Assembly: GCA_016179925.1 (NCBI GenBank)
Contig: JACPCG010000170.1
Coordinates: 1-37,936, forward strand
DNA from: Candidatus Rokuibacteriota bacterium
GTDB taxonomy: Bacteria; Methylomirabilota; Methylomirabilia; Rokubacteriales; CSP1-6
DNA: 37,936 nucleotides
Direction: 5' to 3'
The notes under the pieces: model-generated
What the model saw: only the letters and a program-made list of their open reading frames with translations
What the model was told of the DNA's origin: nothing
Databases searched by the model: none
Made by a program: the position numbers and the translations under genes
Shown here: positions 13,405 to 22,749 of the stretch, piece by piece
Position numbering within the stretch: the first letter of the stretch is position 1
How the letters are laid out: each line of letters begins with the position of its first letter

Positions 13405-16394
13405 CGGCCGAGCTCCCGCAACCCTTTGCGCGCAGCCTCGGCGAGGTCGGCCGGGACGCCCGGCTGGTCGAGGAGCTTTTTGTAGACGATGGCGGCCGCG
13501 TCCGGCTGCTTCAGTGCGGCGAGGCTCGCCGCGGCGCCGAGGAGCGCCCGGCGCCCCGCGAGCGACTCCGCGGCCACGTAGGCCGCGGTCATGTAGTACT
13601 CGGTGGCGGCCGGATGCTCGCCCTCGCCCTGGTAGGCCTCGCCGATCCCGAACGCGGCCTCCGCGACCGTCGCCGCCTCGGGGCTCTTCAGGAGGTCGCC
13701 GAGAAGCTGGCGCGCCGCGCCCCAGCGCTTGTCCTGGACGAGGAGCCGCGCGTTGGCGAGGAGCGCCGCCGTGGACCACTCCGGGCCGCGGCCGTCCTTC
13801 GCCGCGCGCGCGTACGCGTCCAGCGCGCCCGTACGGTCGCCCGCCGCCTCGCGCGCGCGGGCCAGCATGAGCCACGCGCGCGTGAGCTTCGCGTCTGCCG
13901 GCGCCAACGCCAGGAGCTTCTCCAGCTCCTGGCGCCCGGCCGCCGCGCGGCCCGTCTCCAGCAGGGCCTCGGCGAAGGCGAAGCGCGAGGGCTCGACGAA
14001 CGGGCTCGTCGGGAACCGCTGGCGGAGCTCTGCGTACGCTTCGTACGCGACCGGCCACGCGCCCGCTGCGGCGGCGCCCGCGCCCACGCGCTCGAGGGCG
14101 TCGTCCGCGGCGTCGTCCCTCGGGAACTCGGCGACGAGCCGCTTGGCCACGTCGAGCGCGCCCGGCCAGTCCTTGTCCCCGACCGCGATTCCCGTCAGCA
14201 CGTACAGCAGGCGCGGCGCCGACCGGGCCGTCGGCGCGGCGGCGAGCGCGGCGAGCGCCGGCTTCTTGAAATCCCTCGGGGCGCCCTTGTGGAAGGCGAC
14301 GACGGCGAGTCCGTACTCGGCCGCCGCGACGATGGGCGCCGTGCCGGCGTCGCGCGCGTCGCTGAGGAGGCCCCGGGCGGGATCCCACTGGCTCTGGGCG
14401 AGCTGCGCCGTGCCGAGCCCGAGGGCCGCGAGAGCACCGACGCCCTCGAGCAGCGCGGCCGTGAACGCCTTCGCCGCCTGGGCGGGGCGCCCGACGGCGA
14501 GGAGCGCCACGCCGAGCGCCGCCTGGGCGCGGCCGACGAGCTGGGGGAACGGCGCACGCTTGATCCAGTCGTCGAGCTCGGGCAGCGCCGCGGCGAGGTC
14601 GCCCTGACGGGCCATGAGGATCGCGCGGTTGAGCTTCGCGAAGTCGGTCCGCGGCCGCGCCGCGTGCGCCCCGATGATGCGATCGAGCAACTGGCGCGCC
14701 CCAGACCAGTCGCCGGCCCGGAGTGCCAGCTCGGAGGCGAGCAGGAGCGCGTCGGGTGTCCGCGGGTTGTCGGGGTAGAGGGCCGCGAACTCGAGGAACT
14801 CCCGGCGCGCCTCGTCGTGGCGATCCTGGCGGAGCGCGCTCCATGCCGCGCCGAGCCGCGCCGCGGCCACCTCCGGATGGTTCGGCAGCTCCACGACCAC
14901 GCGCCGGTAGGCTCCACCCGCCGCGGCGGCGTCGCCCGCGTGGTAGGCGGCCTCGCCCTGGAGCAGGAGTGCCGCGGCGCGCGCGTCCGGCGAGGTGGCC
15001 GCCGCCACCACCGCCGGGAGATCCTTCTCCGCCTGAGCGAACTCGCGGAGGTCGAAGTTCACCTGCGCGTGGCGGAATGCAGCCAACCACCCGCTGGCGC
15101 TCCCGGGCTCGGTCCGCTGCGCGAAGTCGTACTGCGTGCGCGCGTCGTCGAGGTTGCCCTGCGCGCGGCTGGCTTCGCCCTGGAGCAGGAGCGCGTACGC
15201 GCGCGTCGCGGGCGTCAGCGTGGCGGCGAGGAGCTCCTGGATGATCGCCTGCGCCTCGGCCGGCTTCTTCGCCTCGACGAGCGCCCGCGCGAAGCGGGTG
15301 AAGAGCGGCTGGACGAGCCGCGAGCGCCGCGTCTCGAGCCCGCGCGCGGCGGTTCTGGCGCCTTCCACGTCGGCGGGGAGCAGCGCGAGGGCAAGCCCCG
15401 CCTCCGCCCAGTCGCGCTCCGTGCCGGTTCGGGGCGCCGCCGCCGGCGTGGCGGGCGTGAGGAACGCGCGGAAGGCCTCCGCGCTCTCCTTGGCGCGCCC
15501 CGCCTGGAGGCTCCACCAGCCGAGCCGGAAGAGGCCCGGCTCCCGCAGCGGGTGGGCGCCCCCACGGACGAACCGGGCCAGTTCGTCGGCCGCCCGCTCG
15601 TGCTGGCCGACCCGCCCGAGCGCCTCGCCGAGCCAGAACGCGACGTCGCGCGCGATCGCCGGCGGCGCGCCCTTCGCGGTGAGCGCGGTCCACGTGGCGA
15701 CCGCGTCCTCGTGACGCCCGAGGGCGTAGTTGGCGAGACCGAGGCCGTGCCGCGCCCAGGGTTCCATGGACGACGGCACCCGCGCCCCGAGGAGCTGGGC
15801 GAACGTGTCGCGCGCGCGCGCGGCGTCGCCGAGCCCGAGCGCCGTCCAGCCGAGCGCGTGGGTGGCCCAGAGGGCGAAGTCGTCGCCGGGCGGGGCGGTC
15901 TGCACGACCTGGCGGAAGAGCCGGTCCGCCGGCTCGGTCCGGCCGAGGACCCAGTAGGTCTCGCCGAGCCAGTACCGCGCCTCGAGGAGCAGCTCGCGAT
16001 CGGCGCCGCTGCGCGCCGCCTGCTCGAGCGCCTTCGCCGCGTCCTCGTACTCGGCCTTGCCGAAGCGGGCGCGCCCGCACTCGAGCGCCTTGGACACGAT
16101 GCCGAGGAACGCGCCCACGCACGGCAGGGGACCCGGCTGCGCGAGCGCCGCCGTCGGCCGGTCGGCCGCCGGCGCCGCGATGACGGCGAGAGGGAAGGGG
16201 GGGAGATCGGCAGGCGGCGGCAGCGGTAGCTCGGCTGCCGCGATCGGCGGCTTCTCCCCCGGCGCCTCGGCGAATGGGACGAGCTGCCTCAGGTCGGGCA
16301 GCGGCGGGACGAGCGGCAGGAGCGTTTGCGCCCGGGCGGGCGGCGCCGCTGTGACCGCGAGGAGTAGCGCGAGCGTCAGCGCCCGCGGCCTCAT
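13401..16394 (-). CDS. Large exported tetratricopeptide-repeat protein
   Basis: 997 residues with a signal peptide (LTLALLLAVTAAPPARAQ) and a Pro/Leu-rich linker to about residue 90. From there to the end run TPR-like helical pairs of 34-38 residues (for example AEYEDAAKALEQAARSGADRELLLEARYWLGETYWVLGRTEPADRLFRQVV and ANARLLVQDKRWGAARQLLGDL). No catalytic domain is visible, so it probably acts as a periplasmic scaffold, like other long tol-pal/YbgF-type TPR proteins. Its ATG overlaps the stop of the preceding TPR gene (ATGA) and its stop overlaps the AOR start, so the three genes form one translationally coupled operon. A link between TPR scaffolds and the AOR enzyme is not established. Confidence 0.85.
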   Translation of the reverse strand: MRPRALTLALLLAVTAAPPARAQTLLPLVPPLPDLRQLVPFAEAPGEKPPIAAAELPLPPPADLPPFPLAVIAAPAADRPTAALAQPGPLPCVGAFLGIVSKALECGRARFGKAEYEDAAKALEQAARSGADRELLLEARYWLGETYWVLGRTEPADRLFRQVVQTAPPGDDFALWATHALGWTALGLGDAARARDTFAQLLGARVPSSMEPWARHGLGLANYALGRHEDAVATWTALTAKGAPPAIARDVAFWLGEALGRVGQHERAADELARFVRGGAHPLREPGLFRLGWWSLQAGRAKESAEAFRAFLTPATPAAAPRTGTERDWAEAGLALALLPADVEGARTAARGLETRRSRLVQPLFTRFARALVEAKKPAEAQAIIQELLAATLTPATRAYALLLQGEASRAQGNLDDARTQYDFAQRTEPGSASGWLAAFRHAQVNFDLREFAQAEKDLPAVVAAATSPDARAAALLLQGEAAYHAGDAAAAGGAYRRVVVELPNHPEVAAARLGAAWSALRQDRHDEARREFLEFAALYPDNPRTPDALLLASELALRAGDWSGARQLLDRIIGAHAARPRTDFAKLNRAILMARQGDLAAALPELDDWIKRAPFPQLVGRAQAALGVALLAVGRPAQAAKAFTAALLEGVGALAALGLGTAQLAQSQWDPARGLLSDARDAGTAPIVAAAEYGLAVVAFHKGAPRDFKKPALAALAAAPTARSAPRLLYVLTGIAVGDKDWPGALDVAKRLVAEFPRDDAADDALERVGAGAAAAGAWPVAYEAYAELRQRFPTSPFVEPSRFAFAEALLETGRAAAGRQELEKLLALAPADAKLTRAWLMLARAREAAGDRTGALDAYARAAKDGRGPEWSTAALLANARLLVQDKRWGAARQLLGDLLKSPEAATVAEAAFGIGEAYQGEGEHPAATEYYMTAAYVAAESLAGRRALLGAAASLAALKQPDAAAIVYKKLLDQPGVPADLAEAARKGLRELGR

Positions 16395-17755
16395 CCGCGC
16401 TTGCCCCCTGCGGGAGGCTTCTGCAGCCGGCTCTTGATCACGGCGGCGCGGGCGCGCGCCCAGTCGCGAAGGGTCGCGTCCGGGCTCTTGTTTGCCACCG
16501 CCTCGTACGCGGCGAGCGCGGCGCGCAGGTCCTTGAGCTGCTCGCGCGCGAGCCCCAGGCCCGCGAGCGCGCGGTAGCGTGCCCCGGCCTCCACGTTCCC
16601 GACAGCGCCGACCGCCTCGAACGCCTTGGCCGCCGCGCTGAACCGGTTGAGCTTGAGCTCCGACTCGCCCTGCATGAGGAGCGCCTCCGCCTTGAGGCTC
16701 TCCTCGTCGCTTTTCGCCGCGGCCTGCGCCTGCGCCGCGGCCTCTTTCCAGTCCTTGCGCTTGAACGCGGCGTTGGCGAGGTCGAGCGCGGCCCGCTGGG
16801 CGATCGGGTCGTCCGGGAACTCCTTGCGGAGCCGCTTCCAGGCCGCCTCCTGATCCTTCGGGCTCCCGAGCCGTCCCGCGATCGCGCCGGCGTCGTAGAG
16901 CGCCTCGGGGGTCGGCGGCGTCTGCTCCATGAGCGCCTTGTAGGTGTCCTGCAGCTCGGTCCGGTCGCCGTACTTGGCGAGCGTCTCGGTGATCATCCGG
17001 CGCGCCGCCGGCGCCAGATCATGGTTCGGCGCCGCGGCGACGAACGCGCGCAGGTCGGCAACCCCCTGCCTGGCGTCGCCGGCGGTCACGCGCGCCCAGC
17101 CGAGCAGGTACAGCACGTCGGGAACGAGCTTGTGGTTCGGGTACTTCGTCAGGAAGGCCGCGAGCAGCGGCAGCGCCTCGTCGAAGCGCTTGAGCTCGGT
17201 GAGCGTGCGCGCGAGGTAGAAGGTCGCCGAGGGTGCGAGCCGATGCTCCGGCCACGCCGCGATCAGCTCGCGGAAGGCCGCGACGCCGGCTTCGGGCCGC
17301 CGCACCTCGAGCTCGGAGAGCCCGAGCCCGTAGAACGCGTCCGCCGCGACGGGCGAGGCTGCGTCCTGGCGCACGACCATCTCATAGCCGGCGCGCGCCT
17401 CGGCGAAGCGCCCGAGCCGGAAGAGCGCCTCGGCCTCCCAGAACCTTCCCTCGAGCGGCGACCCCGGCGCCGGCTGCGTCTGAAGGCGGCGGAACGCCTC
17501 GAGCGCGGACTCCGTGTCGCCCAGCGTGAGGCGCACGCGCCCGAGGAGCAGGAGCGCCGCGGGCAGGCCCGGGTCGTTCGGGTGCTCGGCCACCAGGCGC
17601 TCGAGCGCCCGGCGCGCAACCGTGTGGAGGCCGTCGGCGAAGGCGCGCTCGCCCACCAGCCGCAGGCGCTCCGGTTCGTCGAGCGCGGGCGCGGCACCGG
17701 GCGCGGCGAGAAGGAGGACGAGGGATGCCGTGAGGATCGGCAGCCGGTGCATCAT
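16391..17755 (-). CDS. Exported tetratricopeptide-repeat protein (YbgF/BamD-like)
   Basis: A 454-residue protein: signal peptide (MMHRLPILTASLVLLLAAPGAAPA), then at least ten TPR units. These include FADGLHTVARRALERLVAEHPNDPGLPAALLLLGRV and GDTESALEAFRRL, with the P-G/N-P turn spacing typical of YbgF/BamD-style repeats. The C-terminus is basic (KPPAGGKRG). The ATG at 17755 is used; another ATG immediately follows and an upstream one at 17776 would put seven residues before the signal peptide. It is first in the TPR-TPR-AOR operon and divergent from the HAD gene 41 bases away, so promoters for both lie within that gap. Confidence 0.82.
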   Translation of the reverse strand: MMHRLPILTASLVLLLAAPGAAPALDEPERLRLVGERAFADGLHTVARRALERLVAEHPNDPGLPAALLLLGRVRLTLGDTESALEAFRRLQTQPAPGSPLEGRFWEAEALFRLGRFAEARAGYEMVVRQDAASPVAADAFYGLGLSELEVRRPEAGVAAFRELIAAWPEHRLAPSATFYLARTLTELKRFDEALPLLAAFLTKYPNHKLVPDVLYLLGWARVTAGDARQGVADLRAFVAAAPNHDLAPAARRMITETLAKYGDRTELQDTYKALMEQTPPTPEALYDAGAIAGRLGSPKDQEAAWKRLRKEFPDDPIAQRAALDLANAAFKRKDWKEAAAQAQAAAKSDEESLKAEALLMQGESELKLNRFSAAAKAFEAVGAVGNVEAGARYRALAGLGLAREQLKDLRAALAAYEAVANKSPDATLRDWARARAAVIKSRLQKPPAGGKRG

Positions 17756-17796
17756 GATGGCAGCCCATCGTAGCACGGCTGTGGTACGGTCAAGAC

Positions 17797-18483
17797 GTGG
17801 GTCTGTGCGTCTTCGACCTGGATCACACCCTCATCCGCACCCCGCTCGACCTGGCGGCGATGGCCGCCGATCTGCGCGCCCTCATCGAGCGCGCGTGCGG
17901 CCCGCTTCCGGCGCGCCCCGAGCGCTACCGCGTCGGCGAGCTCATCGCCTGGTCGAAGACCCGCGCCCCCGAGCTCGAGCCCGCGGTGTGGGCGCTGGCC
18001 CTCGAGCGCGAGCGGCGCGCGATGGACGCGGCGACCCTCGAGCCCGGCGCGCCGGAGGCGCTCGCGGGCGCGCGGCGCGCCGGGTTCGGGACGGCGCTCT
18101 GGACCAACAACGCGCGCGGGGTCACGGTGCCCGCGCTCGAGCGCCTGGGCCTCGCCGCGCTGCTCGACCTCGTCGTCACCCGTGACGACATGCGCGCGCT
18201 CAAGCCGGACCCCGACGGCTGGCGGGTGATCGCCGAGCATTTCGCGGCCCGCCCCGGCGGAGGCGCCGCCTCGGCTCGCGCTGCCACGACGCACGACGCC
18301 GTCGTCGTGGGCGACTCGTGGGTGGACGGGCTCGCGGCGGCCGCCGTGGGCGTGCCGTTCGTCGCGTACCGCGCGAACGACACGGACCTGGCGCGCTGGG
18401 GCGTGACGCCGGTCGCCCGGCTGGCGGACCTGGCGCTCCTGCCCGACTGGCTTGCCAGGCGCCTGAACGGGCTCGTCCAATGA
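17797..18483 (+). CDS. HAD-superfamily hydrolase, phosphoglycolate-phosphatase-like
   Basis: 228 residues with the four HAD motifs in order: I FDLDHTLI (nucleophile Asp and acid Asp), II LWTNNA, III Lys in ALKPDP, and IV VVVGDSWVDGLAA. The helical cap between I and II is of the type found in phosphoglycolate phosphatase and pyrophosphatase PpaX. The GTG start places FDLDHT at residues 6-11, as usual. The phosphomonoester substrate is not determined. The stop overlaps the rarA start (ATGA), so it is coupled to rarA. Confidence 0.87.
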   Translation: MGLCVFDLDHTLIRTPLDLAAMAADLRALIERACGPLPARPERYRVGELIAWSKTRAPELEPAVWALALERERRAMDAATLEPGAPEALAGARRAGFGTALWTNNARGVTVPALERLGLAALLDLVVTRDDMRALKPDPDGWRVIAEHFAARPGGGAASARAATTHDAVVVGDSWVDGLAAAAVGVPFVAYRANDTDLARWGVTPVARLADLALLPDWLARRLNGLVQ

Positions 18484-19829
18484 CGATGGACCTCTTCGAG
18501 CCGTCCGCCGGGCCCGCGGCGGCGCCGCCGCCGACGCCGCTCGCCGACCGCATGCGGCCGCGCGCGCTCGACGAGCTCGTGGGGCAGGATCACCTGCTCG
18601 GCCCCGGGAAGATCCTGAGAGCCGCGATCGAGACGGGCGAGCTGCACTCGATGATCCTCTGGGGCCCGCCCGGCTCCGGCAAGACCACGCTCGCCTCGCT
18701 GATGGCCCAGGTGACCGGCGCGCGGTTCGTCGCCTTCTCCGCGGTGCTCTCGGGCGTCAAGGAGATCCGCGAGGTCGTCGCGGAGGCGCAGCGCGAGCGC
18801 GCCCGCCGTCGCGCCCGGACCATCCTCTTCGTGGACGAGATCCACCGCTTCAACCGCGCCCAGCAGGACGCGTTCCTCCCCCACGTCGAGAAGGGCACGA
18901 TCATCCTCGTGGGCGCCACCACCGAGAACCCGTCGTTCGAGGTGAACTCGGCGCTGCTCTCGCGCTGCCGCGTGTACGTGCTGAACCCGCTCGCGGAGCC
19001 CGACATCCTCGCCATCATGCGGCGGGCGCTCGGCGACGCCGCGCGCGGGCTCGCCACCCTCGCCCCCGAAGCGGACGACGCGGCCCTCGCCCAGATCGGG
19101 CGGCTGGCGAACGGCGACGCGCGCGCCGCGCTCAACGTGCTCGAGCTGGCGGTGCTCCTGACGCCGGCGGCCGGGGGCCGGCGGCGCCTGACCGAGACGG
19201 TCATCCGCGAGGCGGCGCAGAAGAAGGTGCTCCTCTACGACAAGGCGGGCGAGGAGCACTACAACCTGATCTCGGCGCTGCACAAGTCACTGCGCGACTC
19301 GGACCCGGACGCCGCGCTCTACTGGCTCACGCGCATGCTGGAGGCGGGCGAGGACCGGCTCTACCTCGCGCGCCGGCTCGTGCGCTTCGCCTCCGAGGAC
19401 GTGGGCAACGCCGACCCCGCGGCCCTTTCCCTTACGCTCGCGGCCAAGGAGGCGTATGATTTTCTCGGTGACCCCGAGGGAGAGCTTGCCCTGGCGCAGG
19501 CCACGCTCTACCTGGCGCTGGCGCCCAAATCGAACGCCGTCTACGTCGCCTTCGGCGAGGCGAAGGCCGATGTCAGCGAGCGGCCGGCGGAGCCGGTGCC
19601 GCTGCACATCCGCAACGCCCCCACGCGCCTCATGAAGGACCTCGGCTACGGCGCCGGCTACCAGTACGCGCACGACGCGCCGGACGCGCGCGTGGACCAG
19701 GACGATCTTCCCGCGTCCCTCCGCGGGCGCCAGTACTACCGCCCGACCGGCCGCGGCCTCGAAGCGGAGCTCGGGCGCCGCCTGGCCGAGTGGCGGCGCT
19801 GGCGCGCCGAGCGCCGGGAGGCGCCCTGA
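18480..19829 (+). CDS. rarA: Replication-associated recombination protein A (AAA+ ATPase)
   Basis: 449 residues, full length for RarA/MgsA/YcaJ. The N-terminus has [21 protein letters not shown] and Walker [10 protein letters not shown] at about 62-70. Walker B is [25 protein letters not shown] with the family sensor [18 protein letters not shown]. The C-terminal tetramerisation region includes [50 protein letters not shown]. The role in the family is rescue of stalled replication forks through DNA ends and gaps. ATG overlaps the upstream HAD stop; a membrane-protein gene follows after one base. Confidence 0.96.
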   Translation: MTMDLFEPSAGPAAAPPPTPLADRMRPRALDELVGQDHLLGPGKILRAAIETGELHSMILWGPPGSGKTTLASLMAQVTGARFVAFSAVLSGVKEIREVVAEAQRERARRRARTILFVDEIHRFNRAQQDAFLPHVEKGTIILVGATTENPSFEVNSALLSRCRVYVLNPLAEPDILAIMRRALGDAARGLATLAPEADDAALAQIGRLANGDARAALNVLELAVLLTPAAGGRRRLTETVIREAAQKKVLLYDKAGEEHYNLISALHKSLRDSDPDAALYWLTRMLEAGEDRLYLARRLVRFASEDVGNADPAALSLTLAAKEAYDFLGDPEGELALAQATLYLALAPKSNAVYVAFGEAKADVSERPAEPVPLHIRNAPTRLMKDLGYGAGYQYAHDAPDARVDQDDLPASLRGRQYYRPTGRGLEAELGRRLAEWRRWRAERREAP

Positions 19830-19830
19830 G

Positions 19831-20307
19831 TTGGCCGTGTGGCCCTTCCGCGCCATGAGCCGCAGTCACTGGGTCCTGCTCGCGCTCGTCGTGCTGTTCC
19901 TCTGCCTCTACCTCGGCCTGATCTCGTGGGGACGGGTCCAGGACTCGCTCGAGTCCGTCGCCGCGTATAAGAGCGGCTCGCCGGTCTTCCAGGCGAACGT
20001 GGACCGCGCCGATTCGATCTTCATCGTCTTCATGTTCCTCATGCTCACGCCGCTCGTGGTCGTGGCGCTGGGGACCACCATCGCGTTGGCCGGCGCCGTG
20101 CTGACGGGCTTCCTCGAGTCGCTCGTGCGGAGGCCCGCGACGCCGGAAGGGATGTCCGGGACGCCCGCGCTGCCCGACTGGATGTTCACGGTCATCGTCT
20201 ATGTGGCGCTCGCCCTGGCCGCATTCTTCTCGCGCGGGCTCTGGCTCCCGGAGTTCCAGGGCTTCCTCTCCCTCATCGCCCGGGCGATCCTCGCGGCGTA
20301 CCACTAG
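19831..20307 (+). CDS. Small membrane protein of unknown function
   Basis: 158 residues from TTG 19831 (in-frame GTG 19837 and ATG 19855 are alternatives). Hydrophobic segments are HWVLLALVVLFLCLYLGLI, IFIVFMFLMLTPLVVVALGTTIALAGAVLTGF and WMFTVIVYVALALAAFFS, predicting three or four membrane helices. Between the first two is a charged stretch (DSLESVAAYKSGSPVFQANVDRADS). No family recognised. It starts one base after rarA and probably ends that operon. Confidence 0.7.
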   Translation: MAVWPFRAMSRSHWVLLALVVLFLCLYLGLISWGRVQDSLESVAAYKSGSPVFQANVDRADSIFIVFMFLMLTPLVVVALGTTIALAGAVLTGFLESLVRRPATPEGMSGTPALPDWMFTVIVYVALALAAFFSRGLWLPEFQGFLSLIARAILAAYH

Positions 20308-20325
20308 CCTGGTGCTGAAAACCCT

Positions 20326-20452
20326 GCAGGCTGCTCAAAAAGGTCCAGATGCAAGGCGGCGCCCGATGGCCGCACGCGAGGCGTACTCCCTGTACGTTGA
20401 GCGTGCGGCCGCGGGCGCCAACGCAGCAGATGGGCCTTTTTCAGCAGCCTGC
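20326..20452. repeat. 127-bp palindromic intergenic element
   Basis: Outer arms are 20326-20346 and 20432-20452 (GCAGGCTGCT..AAAAAGG, two mismatches in 21). Inner arms are 20358-20377 and 20401-20419 (GGCGCCCG..GGCCGCACGC, one indel and one mismatch). An apex CGTAC-TCCCT-GTACG completes the fold. The whole sequence folds into one long hairpin. It fills the gap between the membrane-protein gene and ddl, ending 10 bases before the ddl ATG. Its form resembles MITE/REP-like dispersed elements; no second copy occurs in this window. Confidence 0.75.
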
Positions 20453-20462
20453 TAGCCTTCGT

Positions 20463-21581
20463 ATGCCGCGCGTGCGCGTGGGCGTGGTCTTCGGCGGCCG
20501 GTCCGGCGAGCACGAAGTCTCGCTCGCCTCGGCGGCCTCGGTCATCGCCGCGCTCGAGCAGCGCGGGCATACCGTCGTCCCCATCGGGATCGCGCGCGAC
20601 GGCCGCTGGGTCGTCGGCGGTGATCCGCTGCGGGCCCTCGCGGCGGAGGCGCGCGTGGCCCTGCCGGCCGACGACGCCGCGGGCTCGGTCAAGAAGGCCC
20701 TGGCCGACCGGGCCGAAGCCGTCGAGAGCGGCGCCGCGCTGAGCCTCGCGCGCACCGACCCCCCCGGCGGACTCCCGGCCGAGCTCCGCCACCTCGACGT
20801 CATCGTGATCATGCTCCACGGCCCGTACGGCGAGGACGGCACGATCCAGGGACTCTTCGAGCTGGCCGACCTGCCGTACGTCGGCGCGGGCGTCCTCGCC
20901 TCGGCGGTCGGGATGGACAAGGCGACGATGAAGGCGGTGTTCCAGGCGCGGGGCCTGCCCGTCGTCGAGCATCTCGTCGTGACGCGGCGGGAATGGCGGG
21001 AGGCGCCCGACCGCGTCGCGCGGCGGGTCGCCGAGGCGGTCGGCTTCCCGTGCTTCGTCAAGCCCTCGAACCTCGGCTCCTCGGTCGGCATCGGCAAGGT
21101 GGCCGAGCCCGGCGCGCTCGCGGCGACCATGGACGACGCCGCGCGCCACGACCGGAAGATCCTCGTCGAGCGCGCCGTCCGCGGGCGGGAGATCGAGGTG
21201 AGCGTGCTCGGCAACGACGCGCCCGTCGCCTCGCTCCCCGGCGAGATCACCTACGCCGGCGAGTGGTACGACTACGCGACGAAGTACCTCGAAGGCCAGG
21301 CCAAGCTCACGGTGCCCGCGCCGATCCCGCCCGGCCTCACCCGCCGCGTCCAGGAGCTGGCGCTCGCCGCCTTCCGCGCGATCGACTGCGCGGGCATGGC
21401 GCGCGTGGACTTCTTCCTCGAAGGCGACCGCGTGCTCGTCAACGAGATCAACACGATCCCCGGCTTCACCGCCACGAGCGGCTACGCGCGCATGTGGGAG
21501 GCTTCGGGGCTCGCCTACCCGGACCTCCTCGAGCGCCTGATCGAGCTCGCCCTCGAGCGCCACCGCGAGAAACGGGAGTAA
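20463..21581 (+). CDS. ddl: D-alanine--D-alanine ligase
   Basis: 372 residues, ATP-grasp ligase joining two D-Ala for peptidoglycan precursors in the cytoplasm. Motifs: VGVVFGGRSGEHEVSLASA at the N-terminus, MLHGPYGEDGTIQG, FVKPSNLGSSVGIGKV (ATP-binding loop), EIEVSVLGN, and metal-binding MARVDFF with VNEINTIPGFTATSGY. The ATG at 20463 gives the conventional N-terminus; an upstream GTG would extend translation into the palindromic repeat. murG follows with no gap (TAA directly followed by GTG). These two cell-wall genes stand apart from the usual mra/mur cluster, at least within this window. Confidence 0.96.
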   Translation: MPRVRVGVVFGGRSGEHEVSLASAASVIAALEQRGHTVVPIGIARDGRWVVGGDPLRALAAEARVALPADDAAGSVKKALADRAEAVESGAALSLARTDPPGGLPAELRHLDVIVIMLHGPYGEDGTIQGLFELADLPYVGAGVLASAVGMDKATMKAVFQARGLPVVEHLVVTRREWREAPDRVARRVAEAVGFPCFVKPSNLGSSVGIGKVAEPGALAATMDDAARHDRKILVERAVRGREIEVSVLGNDAPVASLPGEITYAGEWYDYATKYLEGQAKLTVPAPIPPGLTRRVQELALAAFRAIDCAGMARVDFFLEGDRVLVNEINTIPGFTATSGYARMWEASGLAYPDLLERLIELALERHREKRE

Positions 21582-22688
21582 GTGGTTCACATCGTCATCG
21601 CCGGCGGGGGCACGGGCGGCCACACGAGCCCGGGGCTCGCGGTGGCCGACCTTCTCCGCGAGCGGGCGATCGCCTGCGCCTGGATCGGCTCCCGCGAGGG
21701 GGTCGAGGCCCGCCGCGCGCCGGAGCGCTCCATTCCGTACTTCGCCATCTCGACCGGCAAGCTCCGGCGCGCCTGGGCCTGGCAGAACGTCGCCGATCTC
21801 CTCGTGAACGTGCCCGCCGGCGTCCTCGCCGCGGCGCGGCTGCTCAGGCGGCTCCGGCCGCGCGTCGTCTTCGCGACCGGCGGCTTCGTCGCGCTCCCCG
21901 TCGTCGTGGCGGCGGCGGCGCTGCGCATTCCGATCGTCGTCCACGAGCAGGTCACGGTGCCGGGCCTCGCAAACCGGATCGCCGCGCGGCTGGCGCGCCG
22001 GATCGCGATCACGTTCGCCGAGAGCGCGCGCCACTTCCCGGCCGCGCGGACCGTCGTCACGGGCAACCCGCTCCGGCCCGAGCTGCGCGCGGGCTCGCGC
22101 GCGGAGGCGGCCGCCCGGTTCGGGCTCGACCCGGCGCTCCCGCTCGTGTACGTCACCGGCGGTGCCCAGGGGGCGCAGCGGATCAACCGCGCCGTCGGCG
22201 AGATCCTCGCCCCGCTCCTCGGGCAGGCGCAGGTCATCCACCAGTGCGGCGACAACCCCGCGACGGGCGACCGCCCGTGGCTCGAGGCGCGCCGCGCCGC
22301 GCTGCCGCCCGCGCTCGCCCCGCGCGCCACGATCGTGCCCTGGGTGGGCACCGAGCTCGCGGGCATCTACGCCGCGGCGGCGCTCGTCGTCGCGCGCGCG
22401 GGCGCAGGCACCGTGAACGAGTGCTGCCAGCTCGGCGTGCCCGCGCTCTACATCCCCCTGCCCGGCACGCGCGGCGACGAGCAGACCGCGAACGCGCGCC
22501 TCGTCGAGCGCGCGGGTGGGGCGGTCGTCCTCCCGCAGTCGGAGCTCACGCCCGAGCGCCTGCTCGCCGAGATCCAGCGACTCCTCGCCGACCCCCAACG
22601 GCTGAAACAGATGGGCGAGCATGCCATGAGGCTCGCCGTCCCCGACGCCGCCGAGCGCCTCGTCGCGCTCCTGACGGAGTCGTGGTGA
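21582..22688 (+). CDS. murG: UDP-GlcNAc--undecaprenyl-pyrophosphoryl-MurNAc-pentapeptide GlcNAc transferase
   Basis: 368 residues, GT-B fold, making lipid II from lipid I at the inner membrane face. The N-terminal G loop IAGGGTGGHTSPGLAVAD is complete, followed by GSREGVEARRAP and VVFATGGFVALPVVVAA. The C-terminal domain has VTGGAQGAQRINRAV, ARAGAGTVNE (UDP-GlcNAc binding) and LPGTRGDEQTANARLVERAGGAVVL. GTG start directly after the ddl stop. Downstream lies an inverted-repeat region rather than another cell-wall gene. Confidence 0.95.
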   Translation: MVHIVIAGGGTGGHTSPGLAVADLLRERAIACAWIGSREGVEARRAPERSIPYFAISTGKLRRAWAWQNVADLLVNVPAGVLAAARLLRRLRPRVVFATGGFVALPVVVAAAALRIPIVVHEQVTVPGLANRIAARLARRIAITFAESARHFPAARTVVTGNPLRPELRAGSRAEAAARFGLDPALPLVYVTGGAQGAQRINRAVGEILAPLLGQAQVIHQCGDNPATGDRPWLEARRAALPPALAPRATIVPWVGTELAGIYAAAALVVARAGAGTVNECCQLGVPALYIPLPGTRGDEQTANARLVERAGGAVVLPQSELTPERLLAEIQRLLADPQRLKQMGEHAMRLAVPDAAERLVALLTESW

Positions 22689-22749
22689 GTCGAGACTGGC
22701 GCCCGCGGGGCCTGGCTGGGTCGCGGAACCGGGGATGGCCAGCGCGGGT

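Noticed and set aside
13614-16229. 871-codon open frame antisense to the TPR gene
   Set aside because: Composition (RR, EE, GG runs) is that of a shadow frame, while the minus strand encodes regular TPR repeats with a signal peptide.
20326-20452. CRISPR-like repeat or small RNA gene
   Set aside because: There is one palindromic unit only, with no repeat-spacer series; no promoter for an independent RNA is evident.
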